NCBI GenBank assembly: GCA_011799875.1
Contig: CM022303.1
Span: forward strand, 733,375,765-733,439,764
Origin: Thinopyrum elongatum
Taxonomy: Eukaryota; Streptophyta; Magnoliopsida; Poales; Poaceae
Reading direction: 5' to 3'
Length of the DNA stretch: 64,000 nucleotides
Numbering within the stretch: position 1 is the stretch's first letter; the number at the start of each line of letters is the position of its first letter. The position numbers and the translations under genes were made by a program. Below, piece by piece: positions 44,600 through 55,277 of the stretch. A model generated the notes under the pieces. That model had not been told where the DNA came from, ran no database searches, and saw only the letters and a program-made list of their open reading frames with translations.

Positions 44600-47500
44600 T
44601 CACTTTTTTTTCGCTTGTGTCCTTTGCTTATTGCGCCATAACCATGGATATTCTTCATCGCTTAACAGGGTGCTTGGGTCAGCCTTGACTTTGAAGGGAG
44701 GAATTTCATGAAACTTTTCATAATCTTCAGACATGTATGTCTTGCCCTCCAATCCCACGATGTCTCTTTTTCCTGAAAGAACTATGTGGAGCTTTGGCTC
44801 ATCGTATGATGTATTCGCTTCCTTATCTTTTCTTTTTCTCGGTTTGGTAGACATGTCCTTCACATAGAAAACCTGCGCCACATCATTGGATAGGACGAAT
44901 GGTTCGTCTGTGTACCCAAGATTGTTCAGATCCACTGTTGTCATTCCGTACTATGGGTCTACCTGTACCCCGTCTCCTGACAGATTGACCCATTTGCACT
45001 TAAACAAAGGGACCTTAAAATCATGTCCGTAGTCAAGTTCCCATATGTCCACTATGTACCCATAATATGTGTCCTTTCCCCTCTTGGTTGCTGCATCAAA
45101 GCGGACACCGCTGTTTTGGTTGGTGCTCTTTTGATCTTGGGCGATCGTGTAAAATGTATTCCCATTTATCTCGTATCCTTTGTAAGTCAATACAGTCGAA
45201 GATGGTCCCCTGGACAACGAGTACAGCTCATCAGAAACAGTGTTGTCACCTCTGAGACATGTTTCCAACCAACTGCCAAAAGTCCTGATGTGTTCACATG
45301 TAATCCAGTCGTCACACTGCTCCGGGTGTTTGGAGCGCAGAATGTTCTTGTGTTCATCGACATACGGGGTCACCAAGGTAGAGTTCTGTAGAACTATGTA
45401 GTGTGCTTGAGACCAAGAATGCCCGTCCCTGCATATTATTGAGTCTCCTCCTAGCATGCCTTTTCCAGTCAGTCTCCCCTCATACCGCGATTGAGGGAGA
45501 CCAATCTTCTTAAGGTCAGGAATGAAGTCAACACAAAACGCAATGACATCCTCTGTTTGATGGCCCATGGAGATGCTTCCTTCTGGCCTAGCGCGGTTAC
45601 GGACATATTTCTTTAGGACTCCCATGAACCTCTCAAAGGGGAACATATTGTGTAGAAATACGGGGCCCAGAATGACAATCTCGTCGACTAGATGAACTAG
45701 GACGTGCATCATGATATTGAAGAAGGATGGTGGGAACACCAGCTCGAAACTGACAAGACATTGCGCCACATCACTCCTTAGCCTTGGTATGATTTCTGGA
45801 TCGATCACCTTCTGAGAGATTGCATTGAGGAATGCACATAGCTTCACAATGGCTAATCGAACGTTTTCCGGTAGAAGCCCCCTCAATGCAACCGGAAGCA
45901 GTTGCGTCATAATCACGTGGCAGTCATGAGACTTCAGGTTCTGGAACTTTTTCTCTGCCATATTTATTATTCCCTTTATATTCGACGAGAAGCCAGACCG
46001 GACCTTCATACTGAGCAGGCATTCAAAGAAGATTTCCTTCTCTTCTTTGGTAAGAGCGTAGCTGGCAGGACCTTCATACTGCTTTGGAGGCACGCCGTCT
46101 TTTTCGTGCCAATGTTGTAGGTCCTCCCGTGCCTCCGGTGTATCTTTTATCTTTCCATACACACCCAAAAAGCCTAGCAGGTTCACGCAAAGGTTATTTG
46201 TCACGTGCATCACGTCGATTGAAGAGCGGACCTCTAGGTCTTTCCAGTAGGGTAGGTCCGAAAATATAGATTTCTTCTTCCACATGGGAGCGCGTCCCTC
46301 AGCTTCATTCGGAACAGATAGTCCGCTGGGACCCTTTCCAAAGATTATGTGTAAATCATTGACCATAGCAAGTATGTGATCACCGGTACGCATGGCGGGC
46401 TTCTTCCGGTGATCTGCCTCGCCTTTGAAATGCTTGCCTTTCTTTCGACATTGATGGTTGTTCGGAAGAAATCGACGATGCCCAGGTACACATTCTTCCT
46501 GCATTTGTCCAGGTATATACTTTCGGTGTCAGCTAAACAGTGCGTGGTATCCCTTGTTTGTCTGTCCTGAAAGGTTACTGAGAGCAGGCCAATCGTTGAT
46601 GGTTACAAACAGCAACACATGCAGGTCAAATTCCTCCTGTCTGTGCTCATCCCACACACGTACACCGTTTCCATTCCACAGCTGTAAAAGTTCTTCAACT
46701 AATGGCCTTAGGTACACATCAATGTCGTTGCCGGGTTGCTTAGGGCCTTGGATGAGTACTGGCATCATAATGAACTTCCACTTCATGCACAGCCAAGGAG
46801 GAAGGTTATAGATACATAGAGTCACGGGCCAGGTGTTGTGATTGCTGCTCTGCTCCCCGAAAGGATTAATGCCATCCGCGCTTAAACCAAACCATATGTT
46901 CCCTGGGTCACCTGCAAACTCAGCCCGGTACTTTCTCTCGATTTTTCTCCACTGCGACCCGTCAGCGGGTGCTCTCAACTTCCCGTCTTTCATACGGTCC
47001 TCTCTGTGCCATCGCATCAACTTGGCATGCTCTTTGTTTCTGAACAGACGTTTCAACCGTGGTATTATAGGAGCATACCACATCACCTTGGCAGGAACCC
47101 TCTTCCTGGGGGGCTCGCCGTCAACATCACAAGGGTCATCTCGTCTGATCTTATACCGCAATGCACCGCATACCGGGCATGCGTTGAAATCCTCGTACGC
47201 ACCGCGGTACAGGATGCAGTCATTAGGGCATGCATGTATCTTCTGCACCTCCAATCCTAGAGGGCATACGACCTTCTTTGTTGCGTACGTAGTGTCGGGC
47301 AATTCGTTATCCTTTGGAAGCTTCTTCTTCAATATTTTCAGTAGCTTCTCAAATCCTTTGTCAGGCACAGCATTCTCTGCCTTCCACTGCAGTAATTCCA
47401 GTACGGTACCGAGCTTTGTGTTGCCATCTTCGCAATTGGGGTAGAACCCTTTTTTGTGATCCTCTAACATGCGATCGATATTCAGCTTCTCCTTTTCACT

Positions 47501-47893
47501 TTCGCACTGTCTTCTTGCATCAACAATGACCCGGTGGAGATCATCATCGGGCACATCGTCTGGTTCCTCTTGATCTTCAGCTTCCCCCATTGCAGCATCA
47601 CCGTATTCAGGGGGCACATAGTTGTCATCGTCCTCTTCTTCTTCGCTGTCTTCCATCATAACCCCTATTTCTCCGTGCCTGGTCCAAACATTATAGTGTG
47701 GCATGAAACCCTTATAAAGCAGGTGGGTGTGAAGGATTTTCTGGTCAGAGTAAGACTTCGTATTCCCACATATAGGGCATGGACAACACATAAAACAATT
47801 CTGCTTGTTTGACTCAGCCACTTTGAGAAAATTATGCACGCCCTTAATGTACTCGGAGGTGTGTCTGTCACCGTACATCCATTGCCGGTTCAT
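44600..47893 (-). pseudogene. CACTA TNP2-type transposase, disrupted
   Basis: Starts MNRQWMYGDR at 47893. In order it holds a transposase-associated zinc-finger-like domain (CPCPICGN, then LHTHLLYKGF and WTRHGE; residues about 35-75), an acidic linker, a Cys cluster (CPNDC..CPVCGALRY), and the TNP2 core with GLSADGINPFG (about 46870) and later IDVMHV and FERFMG. A C-terminal DUF4216-like domain (WELDYGHDFKVPLFKC) continues past a stop to 44600. The family cuts and joins the CACTA ends. Two frame changes flank 46495-46531: HALFS-stop where families read HACTHCLADTESIYLDKC, then back in frame at GHRRFLP. A TAG at 44951 adds a second break. Upstream lies the small ORF at 48066. Confidence 0.85.
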
Positions 47894-48065
47894 CTGCGTG
47901 CATTATATATAATTACGTGTGTCAAAAACCATTACAGAACATCATGAATAGATAAGTGACCAAATTAATAGAAGTTCATCAACACATTAAAACCAAAGTA
48001 CATACATAGTTCTCATTGAACAACATATAGCTCTCCAGAGCATCTAATTAAACCATACATTGAAA

Positions 48066-48512
48066 CTATGTAAAACATTTCAATGCAACAACAAATGCGA
48101 TCATAATCGCAACCAAGGTAACAATTGATCCAACGGCATAATGATACCAAGCCTCGGTATGAATGGCATATTTTCTATACTTTCTAATCTTGAAGCGCAT
48201 TGCATCCATCTTGATCTTGTGATCATCGACGACATCCGCAACATGCAACTCCAATATCATCTTCTCCTCCTCAATTTTTTTTATTTTTTTCTTCAAGTAA
48301 TTGTTTTCTTCTTCAACTAAATTTAACCTCTCGACAATAGGGTCGGTTGGAATTTCCAGTTCACATACCTCCTAGATAAATAAAATCTATGTCACGTTGG
48401 TCGGCATAATTGTCATAAACAATAAATGAACAAAATAGTTATAAAATATAATATATACCACATCCGAATCATAGACAGGATAAGGGTTGACGGGGGCGGA
48501 TACCAAAACCAT
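48066..48512 (-). CDS. Small coiled-coil protein with C-terminal membrane segment (CACTA accessory ORF)
   Basis: A two-exon gene by eye. Exon 1 (48512-48462) starts MVLVSAPVNPYPVYDSD. A GT donor follows at 48461-48460, the acceptor TTTATCTAG ends at 48372, and exon 2 (48371-48066) starts EVCELEIPTDPIVERLNL. The total is about 118 residues. Residues about 30-80 are charged heptad-like (EEENNYLKKKIKKIEEEKMI), a likely coiled coil. The end (YAVGSIVTLVAIMIAFVVAL) is one hydrophobic segment followed by KCFT, so a tail-anchored membrane protein is possible. It has no stops or frameshifts, although both neighbours are broken. It lies between the right end and TNP2. It seems familiar from other Triticeae CACTA elements, but no function is known to me. 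Confidence 0.6.
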
Positions 48513-48910
48513 CGCACTATATAATAACAAACAATAATAAAAGTAAGAAAATTATACAAGTATCTATCTAAATCATACAAGTAAGATTTTTTCTCTTTTA
48601 GAAAGAAGATAAGAACAAGAGGCTCACCACGATGGTGCCGGCGACGCGATCGGCGCGGGCGATCGACAGCGGTGAAGACGGGGACGGGACGTGACGGACC
48701 ACTAAACCTAGACAAATCTTGAGGAAAATGGAGTTTGGAGGTCGAGCTTGGAGAGAAGAAAGCTTAAGTAGTGTGGCTCGGGCATTTCATCGAACACCTC
48801 ATGTGCATAGGAGGTGAGCTAGAGCACCACAAAGCCCTCCCCTAGCCGGCCAGAAAAAACAGAGTAGTGGAGTGCTCTGGTTGCGGGCGAGGGGGCATAT
48901 ATAGGCACAA

Positions 48911-49190
48911 CATTGGTCCCGGTTCGTGGCTGGAACTGGGACTAAAGGCCACCCTTTGGTCCCGGTTCCAGCTACGAACCGGGACCAATAGATGTGGGCC
49001 AGGAGCAAGCCCCATTGGTCCCGGTTCGTGTCTGGAACCGGGACCAAAGGGTCCAGACGAACCGGGACCAATGCCCCACGAGCCCCGGCCGGCCCCCTGG
49101 GCGCACGAACCAGGACGTATGCCCCCATGGGTCCCGGTTCCTGACTGAACCGGGACTAATGGGCTGGACTGGCCTGGACCAAAGCCCTGT
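48911..49190. repeat. Right subterminal repeats of CACTA
   Basis: Alternating TTGGTCCCGGTTCGT and GAACCGGGACCAA units at about 48914, 48958, 48973, 49014, 49035, 49059, 49131 and 49147. Minus-strand frames through them are not genes. Confidence 0.85.
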
Positions 49191-49202
49191 TTTCTACTAG
49201 TG

Positions 49203-50125
49203 TAGGCATGGGAGTGGGCAACAAATGTCCCACTCCAGGAATACAGATATAGTATCTACCATGGCGAGAAACTACCATCCCGGCACTGCGGAGAATGTGT
49301 ATATTAACAAGATGGTAACCTCCCAAAGGATGCGAGCCGGTGAGGTCGAGGCCAAAAGAGTTGACCAAGAAGGTGATGACTCCTCCGTAGGTGATGTCGC
49401 CTTGTGTCTGGTTGGCTTGATGGACGAGGTGAAGTAGAAGAATCGCACCTAAGTTTGGCATGTTGATGTCTGGGTGTGTAGCCTTCCCAAAGATAAGCAT
49501 GTTCTCTTCATTCACTTTTGAAACTTCTACACATGCCTGCAATGTGTTAGTGATAACATAATAGAAGTAATGAATAGCAGGACACTCAATACAACTGGCC
49601 CTATGCTTGTGGCCATCGATGCACATCTCATAAAATAAGTGTGTCGGGTGCGGATGTAGCACGTCATGGACGTAATGAACATGCACGTTGTTGTTGATGA
49701 AGCCAAAACGAGTGCACCACTCTATAAGGGACATGTTGAGGTGTTGGTCCATGAGGCGGAAGGTAATCCGGTCCTCACGATCCATGTGGTTGTGCCCAAC
49801 GGTGTGTGACAAGGTGCTCAAGAACTCAAGTGTCAACCAGCGGTAGGTTCTATCATCCTGAAAAACAAAGTGCTACAAACTGACTAGCACATAAAAAATT
49901 GAAACCATTACCTATGCCTAGTGTGGCGATATTAGCCTAGCATGCCCACTTGATCGATCTTACTTCCCTCTCAAGAAGTTTCTTGTACTTGCTTCGTTGG
50001 GATCTATCAGCAAAATAGATCCCTAGATAGAAAGTTTGGTGCCTACGAGCAAGTTCTTCGGATGTATGAGGGGGTGCTCCTCGTGCAAGGGCACGGGCAC
50101 GAGCGGTGGAACTCCTCGTGTTGAT
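49203..50125 (-). pseudogene. Athila-type ORF1, N-terminal and central part (split by CACTA)
   Basis: On the minus strand the first part (50125-49930) reads STARARALARGAPPHTSEEL and then FYLGIYFADRSQRSKYKKLL. A probable intron follows, with acceptor TTTTTCAG near 49860. The main frame then reads YRWLTLEFLSTLSHTVGHNH, then ITFRLMDQHLNMSLIEW and FGFINNN. This matches ORF1/gag-like proteins of Athila-lineage Gypsy elements, which package the RNA. A stop after KWAC in the first part shows decay. The frame runs into the CACTA border at 49203 and resumes at 37243. Confidence 0.65.
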
Positions 50126-50127
50126 AT

Positions 50128-50809
50128 CTAATCAAAAATAAATTTCAGTCCAGTACAATGATGCAAGATTGAATCCTCATGACATATATAACTAACCGCA
50201 GAATTGATGAAGGAAGAGTCACTGCCGGAATCCACGAGAATGAGGATGTGACGCTTGCTGATGAAACCATGTAGGCGCAAGGTGTGCTTGGTGTTATTGC
50301 TGGCATCTGCCGGGGCATGCAAGTGCATGAGGTCGCTATCGTCGCTCGACACCCCAACTTCACCTTCCTCTTCTTGCATGTCTTGCACTTGCAGCACCTC
50401 TAACAGTTCCTTGATCACATTGAGAGGGACGTGATCAGGACACTTCCGGGTCTTGTTAAACTTCTCACCACATGTGAAGCAGAGACCCTTCGCATGGCGA
50501 AAGGACTTGAGAGACTCCAGCTTATCATCAGTCTTTGTCAGCGTTGCTGGTCTCGTCTCCTCTGCCTTGGCGTAAGACTTGGCCCGTGTACTAGACTTGT
50601 AGGATTCCTTGTTGTCCTGCTTGTAAAAGGATCGAATCTTTTACGGCTCGAGCTCGTCTTCCTGTAATAGAGCAAGAATGCAAGTAGTATCGAGATCTTT
50701 CGGGCGATGTAACCAAATTGCAGAGCGGATATCATTGCGCATACCTGACACAAACTCCTCCACAAAAACCCCTCATTTAGGTTCGCATTGTATAGTAGAA
50801 TTTGGTGGT
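50128..50809 (-). pseudogene. Gypsy gag C-terminus, zinc knuckle and protease start (split by solo LTR)
   Basis: From 50809 downward the minus strand reads FVEEFVSGMRNDIRSAIWLH and DTTCILALLQEDE (end of gag capsid), then LCFTCGEKFNKTRKCPDH. The latter corresponds to a CCHC knuckle whose histidine position is altered. Then comes the retropepsin start ILVDSGSDSSFINSA with an intact D-S-G. It then breaks off at about 50128, next to Athila ORF1. It continues the gag that begins on the far side of the solo LTR (52331-53230). Several stops are present (for example CEPK-stop near 50775). Confidence 0.7.
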
Positions 50810-52330
50810 GAAGTTGTGATACGTTTCAAACGTATCTATAATTTTTGATTATTTCATGCTATTATTATATCACTTTTATATAATTTTGGTATCAATGTTC
50901 ATCATTTTTCTAGACTAACCTATTAACTCTGCATGTTACTGATTTTTCAGAAAATCAATATTTACGGAGCCCAAAAAAAGGCCGGGGATTTTTGAGGAAT
51001 TATTTTGCATCTAGAAGAGTCCAGAAAGCATCTGAAGGAGCCAAGAGGGGCCACAGGGCCACGACGCGGTAGGTCAGCTCTCCGGGAGGGAGGGGGCATG
51101 GGCCCGCGCCGTTGTCCTGGCCATCGCCTTTCGACGCCCTTTGGCCTATAAATCCCATATTTTCCTAAACCCTCCATGTCAATTTTCCCCGAATTGTTCC
51201 GCCGCCGCAAGTTCCTGTTCCGCGAAGATCCAATCTGGAGGCCTGTTCTGGCACTCTGTCGGAGGGGGAATCCACTTCCGGTGCCATCTTCATCAATCTT
51301 GCTGCATCCAGGGCCATGTGTGAGTAGTTCCCTTAGGGCCTTGGGTCCATAGCAGTAGTTAGATGGCATCTTCTCTCCCTATATGCTTCAATACAATGAT
51401 CTCATGAGCTGCCTTACATGATTGAGATCCATATGATGTAATTCGAGTTGTGTTTGTTGGAATATGATGAATTGTCACTTTATGATCAAATCTATTCATG
51501 AATTTTGTTGAGATCCATTATGTTTCTTTGCTGCATAATTGATAGTCATATATGCTTTCTTTGGCCAAGTTTGATGGGTTGATCTTCAGAGGGAGTGGTG
51601 TATGATAGTGGGTTAAATCTTGCAATGTTCTATTCCAGTGATAGAAAGGATCAAGGGCTTGTATTGTATAGTTGCCACTAAGGATAAAACGGTGGTTTCA
51701 TTATCACACTTGGATGATTTTGTTATTGTCTACATTATGCCATCTTGCTTATTGCAATACTCTATTTGTATGAACTTAATACTTTAAGATGCATGCTGGA
51801 TATCGGTCTTGGGGTGGAGTATTAGTTATAGATGATGTTGGATTAACGATCTATATATCTTGAACGTAATGCCTATATGAATTTTGCCATGAATTATGAT
51901 AATCATAAATATTACAATTTAATCGCTGCCCAACTGTAATTTGTTCACCACAACTTTGCTATCTTGTTCGGAGAGATGCCTCTAGTGATGCTATGGCTCC
52001 CGATCCATCTTTTATTATTGTTTACACTATTTATTTGCTCGTTCTTATATCATCTACAATCTGATCCATTTTATTATTTGCATCTATTTATCAATTCCTA
52101 CCATACCATACAAGTTAACCTTGTAACTAGCAAGACGGGAAGCTTGACAACCTTCCTGGATCGTTTGGGACAAATTTGGTTTGTTAGTTGTGCACAGGTA
52201 CTGATCATTAGTTGTTGTCGAAATAGTTCCAACTGGTTCGATAAACTTTGGTTCTCAGTCGAGGGAAATACTTGTTGTTGGGCTACATCATCCCTTCCAC
52301 TTGGGGGTACCCTACAACTTCTATGGAAGT
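50810..52330 (+). mobile_element. Solo LTR of an Athila-lineage Gypsy element
   Basis: LTR 50815-52325 starts TGTGATACGTTTCAAACGTA, a familiar start of Triticeae Athila-type LTRs, and is flanked on both sides by GAAGT (50810-50814 and 52326-52330). A TATA box (CCTATAAAT) is at 51145-51153. No internal region follows, so this is a solo LTR left by recombination between two LTRs. It splits the gag of a minus-strand Gypsy element. The 3' terminus reads CTTCTATG rather than ending in CA, so the end may be mutated. Small frames inside (51141-51323, 51964-52332) are not genes. Confidence 0.75.
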
Positions 52331-53230
52331 AGCAAGCTGCTCAAAATGCTCATAGTACTCTGTGAAAGTGCTAGTTTGCCGAAGAGCATGCAATTATCTA
52401 CGATAGCTAACGTACTTGCTTTTTCCAAATTTATCATGAACCCTTCCATGCATAGCTTGCCAATTCTCTATGCGACCTTGTGTTTCTATGTTCTGCCACC
52501 ACAATGCGGCATTGCTCCTGAAATTCAGGATGGCATACTGCGTCTTGAAGCATTCCTGAACCCGAAACACCTCGAAGTACATTTCACATTGTTGTTGCCA
52601 CAACTTAGGATTTTCCCCATCGAATTTGGGAAATTCCATTTTCGGCGCATGATTTCTCGGAGGACGCCCCCAACTCTCTCGGTGTCCCCCTTCCTCAAAT
52701 TCTCCTTCCCTACCCAAGTTGTGATGAGATGGAGAGGAGAGGAAGTTGGTTGCACCTGTGATCGGGGCTGGCAGCCGAGGCCCGAGGAGCCCGGGTGCAT
52801 CGCCCCGGAAGAGGTAGGCGTCGCTCGTCGATGAGGTGGTCGGTAGCCGCGCAATCTCGAGGTTGTCGCAGTAGCTTGGGCGACGACACTGGTGTGCGTC
52901 CTGATTTGGCGCCCCTCCTGGTAGGAGCACGTACGGCGGTAAAGGAGATAGAGGCGCACCAGATGAGGTGGTGCGGATGTCGACGGTGACCGATGATGGC
53001 AGCAGCGCTTCGGTGCGCTCCCCCTCCACCTTTGCGCGGACGGCCTCCATCGTGATCTGCGTCTCCGACTGGCGCTCCTTAAACTCGGCCACCGTGCCCT
53101 TGAAGTCATTAAAGCCGTCGAGCAATTGCTTCATGAGATCCGCCACGGCCTGATTTTGGCCGGCCATCTCCTCCATCTTCTTACTCGCTGCATCAAATTG
53201 CTGATTCTGCTTGTTGGGCACCAGCGCAGG
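52331..53230 (-). pseudogene. Gypsy gag, N-terminal and central part
   Basis: The minus-strand frame has a coiled-coil N-terminus (KKMEEMAGQNQAVADLMKQL), a proline/serine-rich spacer, and a retrotransposon gag core MEFPKFDGENPKLWQQQCEM with YFEVFRVQ and ALWWQNIETQGRI. A stop follows YVSYRR (about 52405), but the frame continues to TEYYEHFEQLATS, where the solo LTR interrupts it. It belongs to the same general gag type as 58605-59090. The start is uncertain; an ATG such as MEEM at about 53172 is plausible. Confidence 0.7.
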
Positions 53231-53700
53231 GGGTGGGGAAAAGGCTCCGAGAAACGAATTTGTCACGAACTAGTAGCTAGGGTTACAAGCAGTGGAGATT
53301 GGAGAGGGGAATTGGGGATCTGGAGGAGAACAGAGGGAAGCTTAGAGAAAGGAATAGTCTAGTTGGTCATACAATCGATGCCCTCTCACTCCCATCTCCC
53401 TGGCTTAAGACATCAGGAGAGACACTTGCTCCCGCTGGCTGGTTGTTTACATGGGCCTGGGCCCTGTTGTCACGGGGCGCAGCCCGGTCATGGCCCATGG
53501 GTCGTGACAGTCCCGAGGTGATGGAGGTGGAGTGTCACAACCCAATCTCTTCTATTCATAGATCCAAAGGTACAAAGAGGAATCTGGAGGAGAGGAGAGA
53601 TTACAGGGAGAGGTAGAAGAAAGTGCAGAGTGAAGAGAAAAACAGAGAGACGAATTAGAGTTCAATTTGCACACACCCCTACACGCAAGCCAACCTCCTC
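53231..53700 (-). repeat. LTR-like sequence next to Gypsy gag
   Basis: The minus strand holds TGTGACACTCC at 53539 and GTGACA ending at 53261, a possible short LTR of about 280 bases. Upstream of it is pyrimidine-rich sequence ending CTATGAATAGAAGAGATTGG, which looks like the 3' part of another LTR. I could not confirm a target duplication or a primer binding site. Confidence 0.35.
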
Positions 53701-53704
53701 TATA

Positions 53705-53745
53705 CTCCCTCCGTTCCTTTATATAAGGTGTATATATTTTTTTGA
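53705..53745 (+). mobile_element. Mariner/Stowaway-type MITE end, truncated
   Basis: TA followed by CTCCCTCCGTTCCTTTATAT, the hallmark terminus of Stowaway/Mariner elements in grasses. I found no inverted partner (ACGGAGGGAG) downstream, so only one end is present. Confidence 0.5.
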
Positions 53746-53950
53746 TAATTTTTTTTTTTACAATCGGTCGTTGGTTTCCCCATCGTACGTGGTCTTTTTT
53801 TTTATCACGATCTGTCTTGGTTTTCCTGTCGTACATCGCAACCTGAATTTCAGGTTAATCGCCCGTCCTATCTTGCACCACATTAATGGGCCGGCGCATC
53901 TAAGTTGTGCTGCTCTGCAGTTTATATATAAAAAATTACTGCTGGTTCCT

Positions 53951-54012
53951 GGGATCGAACTCTGGACGCCCAAGCAGGCTGGCCTGTCGTTGACAAACCA
54001 GTTGACCTCAGT
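53951..54012 (-). other. tRNA-like promoter boxes (possible SINE or tRNA relic)
   Basis: On the minus strand GAGTTCGATCCC (53951-53962) fits the Pol III B box, and GGTCAACTGGTTTG about 40 bases upstream loosely fits an A box. It does not fold obviously as a tRNA. Weak call. Confidence 0.25.
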
Positions 54013-55250
54013 TGCGTTTATGTGAAAAGAAGGAAACACATTATTGATATCCGTTTTTTATTTTTCTTTCACTGTGATTTCAGTTTTTTTTTGACAATAT
54101 CGAGTTCAGTTTCTTTCCAGTAGAGTTCGCCATGACTTCTTATGTACAAGACGGGAACAAGAACTTCTTATCATGGGAGACAGGAACAACGCACACCCAT
54201 AGTTAATTCTCCTCCTACAAATACATCAACATCCATGTCTTTTTTCCCCTACTCTTATACTTTCACGCATATAGCCCCCTTCCTAGGCTGCCACCTTACA
54301 TGGCCATCAAACCCCATCATCATTCCCAGCGCACAAGAGCTTTGTTGGCCAAACCCTCACGCCATTAAAACCGCATTGACGAGGAGAATCCATTCAGGGT
54401 AAGAATACCTTGAATCATGGATCATGGACGAAGAATTTCTCCACTCAATCTACGTCGACTTCCGTGAGCCTACGTTGTCCTCGATGAGAAAATTTTCAAT
54501 TATTCGCACCCATCTATTAATCTAGATGTTGCCAACCTCATAGACATTGTCCATTGTCCTATTGTTGTATTTCGCCACGCGCGCCATGATCCGTGCCATC
54601 CGTGAACGTGAACCGCATGGGAATGACGCTTCGGTGCAAACTTTTTGTGTCACTTTTGTTAACCTCGTCTTAATGTTCATATTACTGAGCCGCAAGTTAA
54701 TCCGATCCACCGCCACGTGAACCGAATGTCGATTGTCGGCAGTAGCCTGTTCAACTAATTTATGCCCTTTTCCCTCATGTTTCATCGTCTGTCGCCTACT
54801 AGCTTGCTCGATGACTAAGGAGCATGTGTTCCTAACAGTACCCCTAGCGCCTTTTTTTATCTTGCCAGGTTATGCAAAAAACAAAAACATGTTTGATATA
54901 GCTACCGCCTATGAGATTGTTTTGATATAGCTATCGCGTTTTAGATAATAATTAATAGGTTCTTTGATGTAATTGCCAGATTGCTTTTTGATACACTTAA
55001 TGAATTTTAAGAGAGCAATTAGTATGTACAGATGCATGTCCAGTATATAAATAAAAAATCTAAAGATAGGGCTGTTCATCCCATCAGTCGACTAGGAATC
55101 ATGCCTTTGTCTCATACTAGCGTCCGAAAGATTTCAAACTGTCAATTGTTTCATCATTCTGAGATCATCGAACTTATCCTCAACCTGACCAACCTGATTC
55201 ATGACAACGGACGTTTACTTCGCAGCGGAGCATATTTTTTTTTCTCTCCC
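54013..55250. other. Unassigned AT-rich region, probably Helitron interior
   Basis: I see no ORF with a recognisable product, LTR terminus or TIR. It leads into a Helitron 3' end at 55277, so most of it is likely Helitron sequence, but I could not find the matching 5' TC end. Confidence 0.35.
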
Positions 55251-55277
55251 GTTGCAACGCACGGGTATGTTTGCTAG
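55251..55277 (+). mobile_element. Helitron 3' terminus
   Basis: CTCCCGTTGCAACGCACGGG hairpin followed by TATGTTTG and CTAG (55274-55277), then host T. The site lies inside the integrase reading frame on the minus strand, which is open right up to it (EFWYN). The 5' end is not located; it should lie to the left. Confidence 0.65.

Larger units (their letters stand above)
37244..49202 (-). mobile_element. CACTA (En/Spm-type) DNA transposon, 11,959 bp
   Basis: Ends are CACTAGTAGAAAA at 37244 and TTTTCTACTAGTG at 49202, flanked by the 3-bp TSD TAG (37241-37243 and 49203-49205), all diagnostic of CACTA elements. Subterminal arrays of TGGTCCCGGTTC/GAACCGGGACCA lie inside both ends. All three gene-like units are on the minus strand: a small coiled-coil/membrane ORF (48512-48066), TNP2 transposase (47893-44600) and ORF2 (41665-37820). 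The middle holds captured SNF2 sequence, minisatellites and an internal block of subterminal-type repeats. The transposase and ORF2 are both broken, so it now needs help in trans. Confidence 0.93.
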
